A DNA stretch of 64,000 nt, taken from positions 1-64,000 of the forward strand of contig JAFBAS010000090.1 of assembly GCA_019247605.1 (NCBI GenBank), in the 5' to 3' direction. Origin of the DNA: Hyphomicrobiales bacterium. Lineage in GTDB: Bacteria; Pseudomonadota; Alphaproteobacteria; Rhizobiales; Beijerinckiaceae. The notes under the pieces are model-generated. The model ran no database searches. It saw only the letters and a program-made list of their open reading frames with translations, and had not been told where the DNA came from. The translations under genes and the position numbers were made by a program. This document shows positions 62,177 through 64,000 of this stretch, piece by piece (position 1 is the first letter of the stretch; each line of letters starts with the position of its first letter).

Positions 62177-62390
62177 GAGGTCACTCCCATTGTTCCAATC
62201 AACGCGAATTTGCCAAACGAGAACGCAAAAACACGCAATGGGGTTCCTCATGTGCTTGTGCGCTGATTTTCAAGAAAATTTTACCGAGATCAGTCCGTGT
62301 AACGGTGAATAACCATGATGGCAGATCGAACGGGCGCTTCTCATTGGTCCGTTTTTTGCTTTATGGTCCCTCGACTCGGAGGGGATCCGA

Positions 62391-62918
62391 TTGCAAAACT
62401 CTATTTCCAGGCGCCGCTTCATCGCGGGCCTTAGCGTTGTGTCCTTTATAAAATCCAGGTCCGCATCCGCTGCGAGCCCGAAATTCGTCGATTTCGACGA
62501 TCCTTTTCTCGGCCAAACGACGCAAGGGGATCTCATTTTGTGGCCGCAAAAAACGGTCGCGGCAGGCAAGCTTCCGGCGAAGCCGGAGTTTTTTGGCATC
62601 GTCAGGAAAACGAACGTCGTCGAAAATGAACGGGATGCGGGAAAGATCAACTTGCTCGCAATCTACGCGGCTTTTGGCGGCCTCGAATGCCGCGTGAGCC
62701 TTTGCAGCCTCAACACGCTCGCCGATAACGCAGCGCTTCCGGCGCGAACGGCCTACGAGGCGCTCACCGCGATCGCGCAAAAGCTCAAGGCACGGCCGGA
62801 TTTTGTCTATTCGCTTCAAGACGTCGACGAATTGACCCGGCTGAGCTGCGCCAAGAGTGGATCACGCTCCGTCATCGTGTGGCAGCAGCCGAAACCACGC
62901 GCCGCCCTCGAGAGCTGA
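62391..62918 (+). CDS. exported hypothetical protein with Tat-like signal
   Basis: The 175-residue protein begins with a TTG start after a GGAGG site at seven bases. It has a twin-arginine-like signal (ISRRRFIAGLSVVSFIKSRSASAA). The rest has no domain I can name, but contains two cysteines in ECRVSLCSLN and a final Cys. An open frame on the opposite strand (62361-62819) is a shadow. Exported, function unknown. Confidence 0.7.
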   Translation: MQNSISRRRFIAGLSVVSFIKSRSASAASPKFVDFDDPFLGQTTQGDLILWPQKTVAAGKLPAKPEFFGIVRKTNVVENERDAGKINLLAIYAAFGGLECRVSLCSLNTLADNAALPARTAYEALTAIAQKLKARPDFVYSLQDVDELTRLSCAKSGSRSVIVWQQPKPRAALES

Positions 62919-63109
62919 GGAAAACCCGCTCCCCTATCGCTCGAGCTCAAAGCTCCAGCGCTTTCGCCGGGCGCCGAAATGGTTCAACACCTCCATTTTG
63001 GGCACGTGCTCCCGCGCCTGACCGGCGAAACGACGCTCTCGCATGAAGGCAAAGAGGTCCGACAAAGGACGAGGAGGTCTCAACCGCGACATCTCGAAAA
63101 CAGGGCCTG

Positions 63110-63988
63110 GTGCCGATTCGCCGCGAAAACTTGTCTAAAGCAGTTCAAGATGCGAATGGTCACGCAAAGCCCCCGCGAAGCAAGGCGCGGCTTGGAGGAT
63201 GGATGGCCTGGCGTCGACAACTCGTTGGCCTTTCAACGATCATAACGGTGGCACTCGCCTGGTATCTGGCGACGAGCGTGACGGGCTTCATCTCGGGAGG
63301 CCGTTTTCCTTCACCCGTCGACACCTGGGCGGCCTTTCGCCAAATCTCCGGTCGCGGCTATGCCGATGGAACCTTGCTCGCCCATGCGCTGCACTCCTTG
63401 CGGCTCGTGGCGATGGGCTTTGCGGTTGCGATCGCCACCGGCGTACCGCTTGGACTGTTGATGGGCTGGAGCCGGCGGGCCGAGGCGCTGATCAATCCGG
63501 TTTTCCTGCTCATCCGGCCGATCCCGCCGCTTGCCTGGATTCCCTTGGCTATCCTCTGGCTCGGCCTCGGCGACGCGGCCAAGATCATGGTGATCTGGTT
63601 CGCCGCCTTTGTGCCGGCCGTCATCAACAGCTTCGCGGGTGTGCGCGCGGTCGAACCTGCGCTCCTGGAAGCGGCGCGCATGCTCGGAACACCACCTTGG
63701 CGCTTCATCACCGAAGTGCTGGCGCCCTCTGCCTCGCCGATGATCTTCACCGGCCTGCGGCTCTCGCTCCAGGCTTCCTGGACCACGCTCGTCGCGGCCG
63801 AGCTGGTCGGCGCGCTTTTCGGACTTGGCCGTGTCCTCAATCTCGCGCAACAAGACATCTATCCCGGCATGATTCTCGTCGGCATGCTCGCGGTCGCAAT
63901 TTGCGGTTGGCTGACCACCGGCTTGCTGGCGCTCGGCGAAGCGCGAGCACTCGCTTGGAATCAGGGCGAATCAAGACCGGCTTCGTGA
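63110..63988 (+). CDS. ABC transporter permease (taurine/nitrate/sulfonate type)
   Basis: The permease subunit has 292 residues with six membrane segments and the coupling loop LLEAARMLGTPPWRFITEVLAPSASP. It matches the SsuC/TauC/NrtB family, including the ISGGRFPSPVDTWAAF opening. The GTG at 63110 is kept as start, but an internal ATG at 63203 with a GGAGG site four bases before it would give a more typical 261 residues. Its stop overlaps an ATG (TGATG at 63986-63990) that begins a gene running off the right edge, most likely the ATPase or binding subunit. Confidence 0.9.
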   Translation: MPIRRENLSKAVQDANGHAKPPRSKARLGGWMAWRRQLVGLSTIITVALAWYLATSVTGFISGGRFPSPVDTWAAFRQISGRGYADGTLLAHALHSLRLVAMGFAVAIATGVPLGLLMGWSRRAEALINPVFLLIRPIPPLAWIPLAILWLGLGDAAKIMVIWFAAFVPAVINSFAGVRAVEPALLEAARMLGTPPWRFITEVLAPSASPMIFTGLRLSLQASWTTLVAAELVGALFGLGRVLNLAQQDIYPGMILVGMLAVAICGWLTTGLLALGEARALAWNQGESRPAS

Positions 63989-64000
63989 TGGGACCAAAGC

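Overview
The window is about 64 kb of high-GC DNA from an alphaproteobacterium, most likely a member of the Hyphomicrobiales (Rhizobiales). The evidence is the style of the conserved genes (NuoA/NuoB, COX15-type heme A synthase, FtsH, CueR/CopA, DUF482, DUF892, DUF1236, MAPEG), one perfect match to an EcfG general-stress promoter (GGAAC-N16-CGTT), and the palindromic intergenic repeats with CTCTCCC/GGGAGAG or CCTTCTCCC/GGGAGAAGG arms that are common in this order. GC content and phylogeny were not computed, and genus cannot be given from the sequence alone.

Left part (1-19.2 kb): nuoB and nuoA (with no nuoC directly behind them), heme A synthase, RidA-like, glycerophosphodiesterase and DUF482 genes, two small secreted Trp/His/Arg-rich proteins, a large MscS channel, a DCC oxidoreductase, and a divergent pair made of a VOC + Crp/Fnr-family operon facing a SAM-cyclase-ATPase signalling protein, with a TGTCA-N6-TGACA site between them. 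A second-type FtsH, an EcfG-controlled DUF892 protein and a membrane acyltransferase follow.

Accessory island (19.2-26.2 kb): short, poorly recognised genes with looser packing. It holds a tightly overlapping two-gene module (a predicted pol-beta nucleotidyltransferase fold protein plus a 308-residue partner), tiny genes including a 50-residue zinc-ribbon protein, a tRNA-Ser(UGA), and 2.7 kb further on a direct repeat of the tRNA 5' half that looks like an attachment-site scar. No integrase is visible. A second acyltransferase (with SGNH domain) closes the island.

Middle (28-41 kb): a four-gene membrane/envelope-stress operon with a 15-bp coding repeat, a copper-resistance operon (copZ-copA-cueR) with a textbook 19-bp-spacer CueR promoter, a RES/Xre toxin-antitoxin pair with an inverted-repeat operator, MAPEG, a MetX-like hydrolase and an autotransporter.

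Right part (41-64 kb): a catabolic region with a spermidine/putrescine-type ABC system, an amidohydrolase, a carbohydrate-type ABC system without its own ATPase, a DapA-family lyase, RraA-family and FAH-family enzymes, and a translationally coupled pair that I recognise as 2-methylfumaryl-CoA isomerase (mct, known from the 3-hydroxypropionate bi-cycle) and (2S)-methylsuccinyl-CoA dehydrogenase (mcd, known from the ethylmalonyl-CoA pathway). Together these two would turn methylsuccinyl-CoA into mesaconyl-C4-CoA, a step towards citramalyl-CoA and then acetyl-CoA plus pyruvate. This is the most interesting metabolic observation. The edge holds an MBL-fold hydrolase, an EF-hand protein, a HAD hydrolase, a membrane GAF sensor and the start of a taurine/nitrate-type ABC transporter.
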